The notes beneath the pieces are model-generated. The model was given only the letters and a program-made list of their open reading frames with translations. It was not told where the DNA came from and ran no database searches. The position numbers and the translations under genes were made by a program. A stretch of DNA of 58,600 nucleotides from an uncultured Ruminococcus sp. (GTDB lineage Bacteria > Bacillota > Clostridia > Oscillospirales > Ruminococcaceae): the NCBI GenBank assembly GCA_900315755.1, contig ONAI01000007.1, forward strand, positions 1-58,600, in the 5' to 3' direction. Shown in pieces: positions 50,318 through 58,600 of this stretch. Position 1 is the stretch's first letter; each line of letters opens with the position of its first letter.

Positions 50318-51511
50318 TTAATTATTATTCTCTGTGATTATTTTCATTTTGTTGTAAAGACCGTTCAGCATATTTTTCATTATGATCCTGTCAGGAAACT
50401 CAAAAAAAACGATACCAGCCTTGTATTTTAGGTAGTCCTCAACGGGTTCGCCCAGTTCAGCCCAGATAAGAGCATCACGGATGTATTTTTCAAGTTCATC
50501 ATCAATAACAATTCCTTTGAACGTACCGCAGCGGTCGGTCATAATACATTCACGCGCGATACATTTCTCAGTATCATATCTATGAGCAAGCAGTTCTGAA
50601 AAATCAAGTCCGAGTTCGGATCTGACGATAGCTTCGCTGTGGTCAACTCCGGTTGAATACTCAACGAGTTTCAGGTAAAGATCACCGGGAGCGCGGCGGC
50701 ATGGATCTATAAGGTAAGAAATGCCGTCATCTGTCATTATGCACTGACAGTGGAAGAGACCGTCAGCAAGACTGAGTTTACCGGCAATAGTATTGATCTG
50801 AGCGCAAACGTCAGCTTTGACCTCATCTGAAATATCTGCCGGAGCATATGCGCCGGAAACGAGATACTTGTTTATGTAGTACTCTTCATTGTCGAAGAAC
50901 GCGAAAACAGTTTTGCCATTTTTAATAAGAGCAGATACGCCGTGATTTTGTCCTTTTATCATCTGTTCAGCAATGACATGATCCTCGCGTGTAGCTTTCA
51001 TCGCAGCGCTTAAGGCACTTTTCGCTTCATTTATACTGCTGCATATCCTTACACCTTTTCCGCCGGTCAAGTCGACAGGTTTTACCAGCATCGGGAAGCC
51101 GATCTTCTGACAGGCGGCTTCAAGTTCAGAATCTGATGACACCTTTATGCTTTCGGGTGACGGAAGACCAGATCCGCGTAGCAGTTCACGGAAAAGGTCT
51201 TTATGATGTATAATACTTGCAGTGCTGAAGTTGTCGTGTCCCGGCAGACCAAGCTTTTCGCAGGCATAGGCGGCAGAAAGAAAAGCAAAGTCATTGCATC
51301 CCGAAACTACGCCTTTTACGCTGTAATCCTCTGCCAGACGCAGAACGAGGTCTCTGTCGGAAAAATCTCCCTGAACGTAAAGATCAGCAGAAGCGTGACC
51401 TAATCCTTCCGGATTGTTTCCGGTTGAGATGACATAATATCCAAGACGGTGAAGAGCATCTATGAGAGGAAGCTCAGCGTGACTTCCTCCTGTTATCAAA
51501 ACTTTATCCAT
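50318..51511 (-). CDS. ATP-grasp superfamily ligase
   Basis: 397 residues. The N-terminal Rossmann-like preATP domain reads VLITGGSHAELPLIDALHRLGYYVISTG. The ATP-grasp domain has the lysine-bearing FPMLVKPVDLTGGKGVRICSS and the metal-site region YLIDPCRRAPGDLYLKLVEY. The fold resembles PurK/PurT and carbamoyl-phosphate synthase-like ligases that join a carboxylate to an amine or other nucleophile with ATP. The substrate is unknown. Placement between a sugar oxidoreductase and a lipid-linked glycosyltransferase suggests amide modification of a surface sugar (inference). Confidence 0.87.
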   Translation of the reverse strand: MDKVLITGGSHAELPLIDALHRLGYYVISTGNNPEGLGHASADLYVQGDFSDRDLVLRLAEDYSVKGVVSGCNDFAFLSAAYACEKLGLPGHDNFSTASIIHHKDLFRELLRGSGLPSPESIKVSSDSELEAACQKIGFPMLVKPVDLTGGKGVRICSSINEAKSALSAAMKATREDHVIAEQMIKGQNHGVSALIKNGKTVFAFFDNEEYYINKYLVSGAYAPADISDEVKADVCAQINTIAGKLSLADGLFHCQCIMTDDGISYLIDPCRRAPGDLYLKLVEYSTGVDHSEAIVRSELGLDFSELLAHRYDTEKCIARECIMTDRCGTFKGIVIDDELEKYIRDALIWAELGEPVEDYLKYKAGIVFFEFPDRIIMKNMLNGLYNKMKIITENNN

Positions 51512-51538
51512 ATCAAAAATTCCTTTACGATCTGCCTT

Positions 51539-52720
51539 TTAAAGCTTGACAGCGTGACCGAGTTCCGACGACTTATAAGCTGCATAGATTATTTTGATGG
51601 TATCATAAGCGAGATCAAAGCCGGACTGCGGCTCTCTGTCATAGTATATAGCTTCCATGAAATCGCGCATTTCATCAGTATATCCGCGGATTATTTCATC
51701 TTCAAGGAACGGATGATTCCAGCCTGTTTTGGATGGCAGCATTTCGGAAATATATACATTGTCGAGTCTGTCTTCATCGAGGAAGTAAGTGTCCATCATA
51801 TCTGACATAGTGAGCTTGCAGTTTATCACAGCATCATTGCAGTAGAGCTCAACGTAGTTGCGGCTTCCTCCGAGGAGAGTATCAGTGGCGAGGATCGAAG
51901 CTTTAGTACCGTCTGTGAAAGTGAGGATAACGTTGCCGTAGTCTTCAACATCATTCGGAGAAGCGGCGATGTGTCTGTGTTCGTAATCGGAGAGGGAAGA
52001 TGTAAGCTGCCCCATATCTCCGAAAACTGTGGCAACTTCTATTTTTTCTCCGCGCACCATGCCTTCGACGTGTTTAAGCCATAGGATAGCTGCCAGAGGA
52101 TGTGCGCCGGTTCTTATGAAAGTACCACCACCGGTCTTGTTCCATTCTCCTGCGACCGGAGAGCTTGAGCCCTTCAGACTTTCCTCGCCTTTAGCACAGA
52201 GGATACGGGACTTTTTCTCACGTATTATCTCTGCGGCTTTTCTGATAGCAGGAGCATATACAAAGTTTTCAGCGTACATGAACTTCCTGTCTGAATTTTT
52301 CAGTACAGAGCGGACTCTCTCCAGTGATTTCAGAAGTTCATCATACATGACTGCTTTGGAGACGTTTTTTCCAATTGGCTGTATGTCACCGGCTTTTCCG
52401 AAGTAACCGCTCAGCGGCTTTTCGCAGATAACGTGTTTGCCGGCTTTTATAGCTTCGATCACCATTTCCTCGTGAACGTAAGGTGGAGTACATATGTCGA
52501 TGACATCTATCTCCTTATCGTTAAGAAGATCCTCGAATGACAGCGAATACTTTTCAAATCCGAAGCGTTTCTGAGCATACTCAACCTGTTCGGTCCTTTG
52601 AGCGATGATATGTTTTAGACATACCGGTACACCGGAAAAACGTTTAAGAGCATTCATATGTAGTTCAGTTGCTCTGCCGGCTCCTGCCATACCGATGCAA
52701 ATATCGCCATTCTGATTCAT
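51539..52720 (-). CDS. Gfo/Idh/MocA family oxidoreductase
   Basis: 393 residues from the ATG at 52720, seven bases after GGAGGAT; an ATG at 52756 is upstream of that site. The NAD(P)-binding N-terminus has ICIGMAGAGRATELHMNAL, the DVIDICTPPYVHEEMVIEAIKAGKHVICEKPL signature (Lys of EKP is catalytic) follows, then a substrate domain with HPLAAILWL. Acts on sugars or sugar nucleotides. First gene of the three-gene minus operon. Confidence 0.9.
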   Translation of the reverse strand: MNQNGDICIGMAGAGRATELHMNALKRFSGVPVCLKHIIAQRTEQVEYAQKRFGFEKYSLSFEDLLNDKEIDVIDICTPPYVHEEMVIEAIKAGKHVICEKPLSGYFGKAGDIQPIGKNVSKAVMYDELLKSLERVRSVLKNSDRKFMYAENFVYAPAIRKAAEIIREKKSRILCAKGEESLKGSSSPVAGEWNKTGGGTFIRTGAHPLAAILWLKHVEGMVRGEKIEVATVFGDMGQLTSSLSDYEHRHIAASPNDVEDYGNVILTFTDGTKASILATDTLLGGSRNYVELYCNDAVINCKLTMSDMMDTYFLDEDRLDNVYISEMLPSKTGWNHPFLEDEIIRGYTDEMRDFMEAIYYDREPQSGFDLAYDTIKIIYAAYKSSELGHAVKL

Positions 52721-52770
52721 AGAAGATCCTCCAGTCCGCGGCGCATTCAGATACAATAAAAGTTATATTT

Positions 52771-52799
52771 ATTATACCCTAAAACGGCTGACAAGTCAA
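52771..52799 (-). promoter_or_regulatory. Sigma-A promoter of the Gfo/Idh-ATP-grasp-GT2 operon
   Basis: Reverse strand TTGACT (52799-52794), 17-base spacer, TATAAT (52776-52771), about 50 bases before the ATG at 52720. Confidence 0.82.
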
Positions 52800-52942
52800 G
52801 CGGAACGCGTCTGATAGACGGTGTATCGCAGCCTGTATATTCACCTTTTACAAATGAAAGTCCTCTGACTTGTGCAATATATCAAATTGTTGGTCTGAGG
52901 TCAGGAAAAAGCAGGAGTTCCCTTTATATTGCTGCTGCAAGG

Positions 52943-52966
52943 TGATATAATTAGTGTATTATATCA
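52943..52966 (+). promoter_or_regulatory. Operator-like palindrome before the stand-alone dockerin gene
   Basis: Perfect inverted repeat TGATATAA (52943-52950) / TTATATCA (52959-52966). It covers the best -10 candidates (TATAAT 52946-52951 or TATTAT 52957-52962) but no good -35 is spaced correctly, which suggests an activator- or repressor-dependent promoter. Confidence 0.4.
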
Positions 52967-52988
52967 TTAGGTTTAGGAGAGATATGCG

Positions 52989-53315
52989 ATGAATAGCATA
53001 AAAAAGAAAGCCGCAGCAGTCCTTTCGGCAGCTTTATGCAGTTTAGGAATTATACTTCCGTCAGCAGCTGCGGTCAGAGGTGATCTGAACGGCGACAGCA
53101 AAGTGAATGGTTATGACGCAATACTTTGCCGCAGAGCATTGGTGAATATGTTTTCCGGCGGCAGCGTTGATCCAAAATCGGATATTGACGGCAACGGAAT
53201 GGTAAATGTAAATGATGTCGTACTCATAACGCAGTATGTGCTTGGAAGGATAACAGAGTTTTCGGCACTTCCGGTCACTGAACCTGATACAGAAATATGT
53301 ATTGAAAATGTTTGA
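52989..53315 (+). CDS. Secreted stand-alone dockerin protein
   Basis: 108 residues. A signal peptide (KKKAAAVLSAALCSLGIILPSAAA) is followed at once by a complete type I dockerin: first calcium loop DLNGDSKVNGYDAILCRRAL, second DIDGNGMVNVNDVVLITQYV. Only ~18 residues follow and no catalytic or binding module exists. TAGGAGAGAT precedes the ATG at 52989. It should dock to a cohesin and occupy it without adding an enzyme. A terminator follows, so it is its own transcription unit and not a broken fragment of the large gene downstream. Confidence 0.93.
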   Translation: MNSIKKKAAAVLSAALCSLGIILPSAAAVRGDLNGDSKVNGYDAILCRRALVNMFSGGSVDPKSDIDGNGMVNVNDVVLITQYVLGRITEFSALPVTEPDTEICIENV

Positions 53316-53338
53316 TCAGCTTTAATATATGCTGTGTT

Positions 53339-53381
53339 ATGCCGTGCGGGGACTTATAGTTCCTGCACGGCATTGTTTGTG
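53339..53381 (+). terminator. Terminator of the stand-alone dockerin gene
   Basis: Stem ATGCCGTGC (53339-53347) / GCACGGCAT (53365-53373), extended inward by five more pairs with two G-T pairs, loop CTTATAG, tail TGTTTGTG. Confidence 0.85.
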
Positions 53382-53415
53382 AATAATGTGACAGATATGT
53401 TAAGGAAAATTTAAC

Positions 53416-53444
53416 TTGACTTGCTGGAAACAATTGTGTATAAT
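53416..53444 (+). promoter_or_regulatory. Sigma-A promoter of the LRR surface protein gene
   Basis: TTGACT (53416-53421), 17-base spacer, TATAAT (53439-53444). A leader of ~140 bases follows, with a six-pair hairpin GCAAAT (53457-53462) / ATTTGC (53471-53476) and an AAGGAGG ribosome site shortly before the ATG. Confidence 0.82.
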
Positions 53445-53591
53445 ATTTATAGTATTGCAAATTTTTTCATATTTGCATATGATTTTTGATGTAATTGCTG
53501 TAATTATCTTGTTAAAAATAGGAACAAGGTGAGGCTTTTCCCCCGAAATACAGCATTACAACATTTCCAAGACTACTAAGGAGGTCAGTTA

Positions 53592-56500
53592 ATGAAAAGT
53601 TTTATCAGTTTACGCAAATCCATGATCAGCGGAACAATGGCAGTAGCGCTGCTTTCGTCAAGTGTTCCTTACAATGCTGCACTCCAGTCGTATGCGGCTG
53701 AAGCACCGGATACCGGAGTAACTTCAGAGATAGCAAGATCTATCTACGAAGCACCGGCTTCGGAGAACAATATCGTTTTCACAGCCGAAGATGCTGCTGA
53801 GAATGCTGTTGCAAAGAAGTCATCTGCAAGCACTCTTTCTATGGCAGAAGAAAACGGCTATAAGTATTATGTTACTGCCGGACGTGCTGTTATCGACACT
53901 TATATCGGTGACGAAACAGAGATCGGATATGCTGCTTTTGCAGGCAACAAAAACATAACATCAGTAAAGATACGTGATTCGATCAACAGGATCAACCACG
54001 ATGCTTTCAATGGCTGTACCTCACTTACCGAAGTGGATATACCTTCAAGCGTAACAAGCATACAGGACGGCGCATTTTCCGGTTGTACTGCACTCGTTTC
54101 GATCACACTTCCGGATTCTGTATCACGAATCGAAGATAATACATTTGCAGGCTGTAATTCACTTTCAGAAGTAAAGCTCAATTCCAATATTGATTATATC
54201 GGAAAGAGTGCATTTGCAAATTGTCGTTCTCTTTCAGCATTTGAGATACCTGCTTCTGTTACTGCTATCGGAAATATGGCATTTGCAGGCAGCGGACTTA
54301 GCAGCCTTGATGTACCTGATACAGTAACTTCTCTCGGCTATGCAGTATTTGCAAATTGTGCATCTCTCAAGGAGATCAAGCTTCCAGAGAGCATTACAGT
54401 TCTGAAATCCGGCAATGATCTCGGAATGTTCTCAAACTGTACTTCACTTGAAAGTGTTACATTCCCAGTAGCTCTTGCCGAGCTCGGAAACAATGCATTC
54501 TCAGGCTGTACTTCACTTGATGCTATTGCTCTTCCTGAAACTGTAAACAAGATCGGAAGCGGCGCATTCAGAAATTGTACTCTTCTCACTACGTTTACTG
54601 TTCCTTCGCTTGTAACACGTATCGAAGGAAGCACATTCAGCGAATGCACTTCACTTGAATCTGTGAAGCTTCACAATAATGTTGAGTATCTCGGCGGAAG
54701 CGCATTCTCAAACTGTGTAGAGCTTTCAGAAGCAGTTCTCCCTGCTAAGCTTGCAGAGATAGGTGAAAAGTGCTTCTATAATTGCGGAATCAAGGAGATA
54801 AACGTTCCGAAATCTGTTACTGAGATCGGCGGCGGCGCATTTGCAGCTTGCGCTTCACTTAAAAAAGCTGTACTTCCGGACACTATAAAGGTACTTAATT
54901 CTGTGAACGGTCTTGGATTATTCTCAGATGATACATCACTCACAGATGTAAAGCTTCCTTCTGCTCTTACAACTATCGGTGCACTCTCATTCAGAAACTG
55001 TAAGGCACTCGAAAAGATCAATATCCCGTCAACTGTTACAGCGATCAACAACTCAGCTTTTGAAAGCTGCTGTGCATTGAAGTCTGTTGTTATACCGGAC
55101 GGCGTAACTGTTATTTCTGACAGAACATTTTATGATTGTCCTGAACTTGCAAGTGCAGTTCTTCCGGCTGATATTGACGAGGTAAGAAATTACGCATTTG
55201 CAGGATGCAGCAGTCTTTCTGACATTGGAAACAAGGCTGGCTTCTTCAAGTTTGCTGAGTATGCATTCTCCGGATGCAGCTCGCTTAATGATGAAAGAGC
55301 AACTGTTTTCACAAGCGAAAGCCCTGTAATGAACGTAAGCTCAGCTGCAAAGATCGTTGGCGGCGTAGCTAACTTCAGCATCAAGTACGATCTTAATGAC
55401 TGGATCTGCTCTGGCTTTGCAAACGGTGAAAACTCTGATGTAAGATTTGAACTCAATCTTCCAAGCGGACTCCTTCTCATTGACAGTTCTGTTGTTACTG
55501 ATTCTGAAGATAACAAGGCAACATTTGTAGGCAACAGCGGCGTTATTTCACTTACAAAGCCAACCGGAACTCTTCATTTCTCGGCAAGAATAGAGGCTTA
55601 TAACGCTGAGGCTTATACTATCAGACCAAGAATGCACTTCAATTCTCACAATTACAACTGGTCTCAGACACTGCCTGACATGGCACTTACAGTACCTAAG
55701 CTTACTATTTCAGCACAGTCTACTGTATCAAAGCGCAGCTGTGATATTTACGGTATTGCTGAACCCGGCAAGAAGGTTAAGATCTACTTAGGCGATGAGC
55801 TTGTAGGCGAGGCAGTATCAAACCAGTATACAGGCAAGTATGTCGTAACAGCAGTACTTCCTGAGGAAGCTGAGAACGATATATATAATCTCCATGCAGT
55901 ATGCGGAGTTGAAAAGACAAATGACATTACTGTCAAGTATTCAAATAATAAGCCTTCAATAACAAGTGTTGAGCTTTTATACTGTACTCACGCTCCGACT
56001 AATATCAACAAGTATACTGATACGCTTGATATTACAGGCATTTTCACAAAGGGTGAGCGTCCGCTTATCCAGTATTATCCGGCAGGCAATATGCGCTTCA
56101 AGATCACTGCTACAAATCCTGACAGGATCTCATCCATCGTTGTAAGAAGCAAGAAGGGTAACGAATCCAAGTACCTTGTTGCAGAGTACGATGAGGCAGA
56201 GGGCGCATTTATGACACCTGAGGGTGCATACTTTGATGAATCCAATCACAACTATGTGCCGGGTTCACTCAATTTGATCATCTTTGATAAGAGAAAGCCA
56301 GTTGTTGATGATGAAACAGTTGAGGCACTCAAGAATTCAATTGATCTCAGCAAGTATGACACTGAATCTATCAAAATAGATGATACAAGCTGTATTGCAA
56401 GACTTAAGAGCAAAACTACCGGCAAGAAGCTTACAGACTGCTATTATTATGCTTCTGATTCAGTAGCTGTAAACGGTAAGAGCATTTCAGCAGATAAGCT

Positions 56501-58454
56501 GGCTGATTCTTATGAGGAATACGGCTTTGAGAAGTCTGATGGCAAAATCCTTATGAATGGCAAGTACTATACAGCTTACCATAAGACTATCAGCAATAAG
56601 AAGGCTGCTGATGACAAGACAGGCTTCGATAACTCTGTACTTGCACAGGCTGATGAAGCTTACACAAATTCCGGAAAGTCATCTTACAGCATGGATGATT
56701 ATCTCGCATTTGCTCATCTGCTTATTTCTGATGACGGAAGTGTTCCTGCACGCGTTTACATTCAGGCAGACGCTGAGCAGCCAAAGGCTAAGAAGAGAGC
56801 AGTGATCCGTGACGAAGCTGAAAATGACAGTATGTTATATCTCAATAATATTGTCAGATTCAACAGCGACGATGATGACGATGATCCGACAGAAGATGCT
56901 CAGAACTTCCTTGATACAGTTGCTGAGTATGCATTTGATGATGATTCACCGCTTGGTCCGGTATATAATGCAATCAGTGGTATAACAACAGTTGCACGTA
57001 CCAACAGAGACGCAACAGAGCGCTATGATGAGATAGTGAGCAACACAAATACAGGATCATCTTATTGGGATGCTGAAATAGAGCGTATCTCAGCTCTCGA
57101 AAGAGACGGTCAGGTAATGATCTCAGGTATGTCAGTTGCTACATCATCTGTTGACCCAGGATATTACTCATCATCACTTGATTATATCAGCAATGGTCTT
57201 GGTACTATCTGTGATGCAAGAAGAAGACAGTGCGAGGAACTTGCTGCTATTGACTTAGAAATGGCTGATTACGGCTGGTGCGAATATGATTCCGATGGTC
57301 AGATGAATACTATCGTTGATCCATCCGGTATCGTATATGAGGGCATAAAGTCCAAGACAGTAAGCGGTGCTGTTATGACCTGCTATGTACTCGATGAAGA
57401 GACAGGCGAATGGAAGGTATGGAACGCTGAGGACTATGATCAGCAGAACCCGAAAATAACAGACGATGCCGGCGCATATGCGTGGGTTGTTCCGGAGGGT
57501 ACATATTATGTAACCTGTGAAGTTCCCGGATATGATATTATAAAGAGCGAGATATTTAATGTCGCACCTCCTAAGTTCGATCTTGATTTCAATCTTCTCA
57601 ATAAAACAGCACCTGCTGTACAGAATTACGTACTTAGTGAGAATGCAATCCGCGTTGAGTTCACAAAGGTTATGGACATTGAAACTGTAAACAATGATAC
57701 AGTATCAATAGGCGGAATCAGCAGTGCTATAACAGTTGAGCCTCAGTTATACGCTCCTGATGACAAGTATTCAGATACATTTGTGGTTTCAGGCGATTTC
57801 AGTTCAACTAACGTACTTGGATTATCAATTTCCGGCAACGCTATCGACTATACCGGAACAGCTATGGAAGAGTTCTTTGTAAGAATTCAGAATATCTATG
57901 CTGATCTCAAACTTAATACCGAAAGCATTGAGATACTTGCAGATGAAACATTCAAGCTCACTGCAAACAAGGACTTTGTAACTTATACTTCTGCTGATCC
58001 TGAGATAGCAACAGTAGATGAGAACGGTCTTATAACAGCGGTATCAAAGGGTGAAACAAAGATAACCGCAGTAGACAGCGTAGGAAAAGAAGCAATAGTC
58101 AATGTAAAGGTAAATGTTAAGATAGATGAAGATGAGATCTGTCAGTGGGCTATCAGGGATTACCGTGACAAGACAGGCAAGAATCCGGCAAATGCAGAGA
58201 TAACAACCTCTGCTGATGGTAAGTATGTTATAACACTTACTGATGTTAAGGGAAATGTTCTTGATGTTTATACTGTTGATCCTATAACAGGTATCGGAAC
58301 TAACATGAATGACGAGAATATCAACCTCCCTCAGACAGGTGACAACTCCATGACAAACTGGCTTACAGCTTTCGCAGCTATAATGTCAACAATTATGGGC
58401 TTGATCGCAATAAAGGCATCTGGAATCATCCGCCGCAAGGAAGATGAGCAGTAA
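53592..58454 (+). CDS. Giant cell-wall-anchored BspA-type leucine-rich repeat protein (LPQTG)
   Basis: 1620 residues. Signal peptide ~1-36. About 20 BspA-type (LRR_5) repeats of ~23 residues run from ~110 to 585, with patterns such as IPSSVTSIQDGAFSGCTSL. They are organised in a higher-order block of 164 residues. Beta-rich Ig-like modules follow (~590-800), then a poorly recognised middle with an Asp run (DDDDDD, ~1098) and a peptidase-regulatory-like segment near 1265-1330. A Big_2-type Ig domain (~1450-1515) precedes the C-terminal sorting signal: LPQTG at 1579-1583, a hydrophobic helix and the basic tail RRKEDEQ. Sortase should fix it to peptidoglycan. BspA-type proteins bind host or plant surfaces and other bacteria. 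It carries no dockerin, unlike the other secreted proteins here. Confidence 0.93.
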   Translation: MKSFISLRKSMISGTMAVALLSSSVPYNAALQSYAAEAPDTGVTSEIARSIYEAPASENNIVFTAEDAAENAVAKKSSASTLSMAEENGYKYYVTAGRAVIDTYIGDETEIGYAAFAGNKNITSVKIRDSINRINHDAFNGCTSLTEVDIPSSVTSIQDGAFSGCTALVSITLPDSVSRIEDNTFAGCNSLSEVKLNSNIDYIGKSAFANCRSLSAFEIPASVTAIGNMAFAGSGLSSLDVPDTVTSLGYAVFANCASLKEIKLPESITVLKSGNDLGMFSNCTSLESVTFPVALAELGNNAFSGCTSLDAIALPETVNKIGSGAFRNCTLLTTFTVPSLVTRIEGSTFSECTSLESVKLHNNVEYLGGSAFSNCVELSEAVLPAKLAEIGEKCFYNCGIKEINVPKSVTEIGGGAFAACASLKKAVLPDTIKVLNSVNGLGLFSDDTSLTDVKLPSALTTIGALSFRNCKALEKINIPSTVTAINNSAFESCCALKSVVIPDGVTVISDRTFYDCPELASAVLPADIDEVRNYAFAGCSSLSDIGNKAGFFKFAEYAFSGCSSLNDERATVFTSESPVMNVSSAAKIVGGVANFSIKYDLNDWICSGFANGENSDVRFELNLPSGLLLIDSSVVTDSEDNKATFVGNSGVISLTKPTGTLHFSARIEAYNAEAYTIRPRMHFNSHNYNWSQTLPDMALTVPKLTISAQSTVSKRSCDIYGIAEPGKKVKIYLGDELVGEAVSNQYTGKYVVTAVLPEEAENDIYNLHAVCGVEKTNDITVKYSNNKPSITSVELLYCTHAPTNINKYTDTLDITGIFTKGERPLIQYYPAGNMRFKITATNPDRISSIVVRSKKGNESKYLVAEYDEAEGAFMTPEGAYFDESNHNYVPGSLNLIIFDKRKPVVDDETVEALKNSIDLSKYDTESIKIDDTSCIARLKSKTTGKKLTDCYYYASDSVAVNGKSISADKLADSYEEYGFEKSDGKILMNGKYYTAYHKTISNKKAADDKTGFDNSVLAQADEAYTNSGKSSYSMDDYLAFAHLLISDDGSVPARVYIQADAEQPKAKKRAVIRDEAENDSMLYLNNIVRFNSDDDDDDPTEDAQNFLDTVAEYAFDDDSPLGPVYNAISGITTVARTNRDATERYDEIVSNTNTGSSYWDAEIERISALERDGQVMISGMSVATSSVDPGYYSSSLDYISNGLGTICDARRRQCEELAAIDLEMADYGWCEYDSDGQMNTIVDPSGIVYEGIKSKTVSGAVMTCYVLDEETGEWKVWNAEDYDQQNPKITDDAGAYAWVVPEGTYYVTCEVPGYDIIKSEIFNVAPPKFDLDFNLLNKTAPAVQNYVLSENAIRVEFTKVMDIETVNNDTVSIGGISSAITVEPQLYAPDDKYSDTFVVSGDFSSTNVLGLSISGNAIDYTGTAMEEFFVRIQNIYADLKLNTESIEILADETFKLTANKDFVTYTSADPEIATVDENGLITAVSKGETKITAVDSVGKEAIVNVKVNVKIDEDEICQWAIRDYRDKTGKNPANAEITTSADGKYVITLTDVKGNVLDVYTVDPITGIGTNMNDENINLPQTGDNSMTNWLTAFAAIMSTIMGLIAIKASGIIRRKEDEQ
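54141..55300 (+). repeat. Higher-order 492-base repeat inside the LRR gene
   Basis: Seven LRR units recur as a block with a period of exactly 492 bases: the ACATTT (Thr-Phe) codon pair opens equivalent units at 54141, 54633 and 55125. Each full block has the same irregularities in the same place, a short unit (GSGLSSL / NCGIKEI) and a long unit with an insert (VLKSGNDLGMF / VLNSVNGLGLF). The third copy is cut off after about two units. Confidence 0.85.
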
Positions 58455-58472
58455 GCCGGACATAGGTCAATA

Positions 58473-58510
58473 AAAAACGCCGCACTATACATAGTGCGGC
58501 GTTTTTGTTT
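58473..58510 (+). terminator. Terminator of the LRR gene
   Basis: Perfect 16-pair stem (58473-58488 / 58491-58506) that includes the A run and T run, GC-rich in the centre. Confidence 0.95.
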
Positions 58511-58520
58511 ATAATTAGAA

Positions 58521-58567
58521 AACCCCCAGTTTGACTGGGGGTTCAAAATAGCTTAAAGCTATAAGGC
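58521..58567. repeat. Paired palindromes at the right window edge
   Basis: AACCCCCAG (58521-58529) / CTGGGGGTT (58535-58543) is a nine-pair hairpin with a TTTGA loop, followed within five bases by the odd palindrome ATAGCTTAAAGCTAT. No gene is associated within the window. It could be the end of an IS200/IS605-type element, a dispersed palindromic repeat, or a leader element of the next gene; the window stops too early to say. Confidence 0.4.
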
Positions 58568-58600
58568 TTGAAAGAAAAACTCCTTTTGATTATAATAAAC

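Noticed and set aside
58515-58600. CRISPR array at the right edge
   Set aside because: Only one palindromic unit is present, without repeats or spacers, and no cas gene is in the window.
1-58600. tRNA, rRNA, prophage or complete insertion sequence
   Set aside because: No rRNA-like stretch, no recognised tRNA cloverleaf, no transposase, integrase or phage structural gene was found on either strand by reading.

Overview
The window looks like a piece of a Ruminococcus chromosome (anaerobic Firmicutes, Oscillospiraceae), close in style to fibre-degrading, cellulosome-forming species such as R. flavefaciens. Three observations point there. Four secreted proteins carry type I dockerin modules. A complete spoIIIA operon is followed by the nusB-xseAB-ispA-dxs-tlyA-nadK-argR-recN gene order typical of Clostridia and Bacilli. 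Promoters are near-consensus sigma-A boxes with 17-base spacers. The genus is inferred from gene content only; no rRNA or tRNA gene was recognised.

Layout. 1-719 (minus): 5' part of a gene for a degenerate GGDEF protein. 981-5000: secreted papain-like protease with dockerin, then a ComEA-like helix-hairpin-helix protein. 5163-9075: sugar ABC importer (lipoprotein plus two permeases, no ATPase) behind a long structured leader. 9137-13785: spoIIIAA-AH. 13786-24042: a housekeeping run (Asp23/YqhY-like, GNAT, nusB, TsaD-like, xseA, xseB, ispA, dxs, tlyA, nadK, argR, recN). 24039-28647: histidine phosphatase, GH42 beta-galactosidase, D-aminoacyl-tRNA deacylase, penicillin-binding protein. 28667-31583: alaS behind a T-box leader. 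31657-36331: HIT protein, phosphoribosyltransferase, ComEC, HolA, RNase M5. 36321-40158: MBOAT/DHHW O-acetylation pair, short-chain dehydrogenase, small membrane protein. 40204-40770 (minus): flavodoxin-fold reductase. 40947-45935: dockerin-borne glycanases (a frameshifted ricin-dockerin-GH43-GH43 protein and a GH30-discoidin-dockerin protein). 46039-46174: a likely small RNA. 46279-49209: FeoA-FeoB fusion, Cys-rich partner and YunG-like protein. 49321-52720 (minus): glycosyltransferase, ATP-grasp and Gfo/Idh operon. 52989-53315: a secreted protein that is little more than a dockerin. 53592-58454: a 1620-residue LRR surface protein with an LPQTG sortase signal.

How the parts fit. The dockerin proteins would dock onto cohesin scaffolds encoded elsewhere. 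The GH43/GH30 pair suggests attack on arabinose- and galactose-containing plant glycans. The ABC importer and the cytoplasmic GH42 enzyme could handle released oligosaccharides, but no link between them is shown by the sequence. The central block is core information processing, isoprenoid and sporulation machinery.

Most worth a second look: a ~100-nt promoter-to-terminator unit with an anti-Shine-Dalgarno-like CU-rich stretch (46075-46174); a 492-base higher-order repeat in the LRR gene; a ComEC whose C-terminal nuclease-like domain has lost its metal motif; a hairpin that buries the Shine-Dalgarno of a TTG-started PBP gene; the three-gene ATP-grasp/GT2/Gfo-Idh operon; and the single-base frameshift at the first GH43 catalytic motif.
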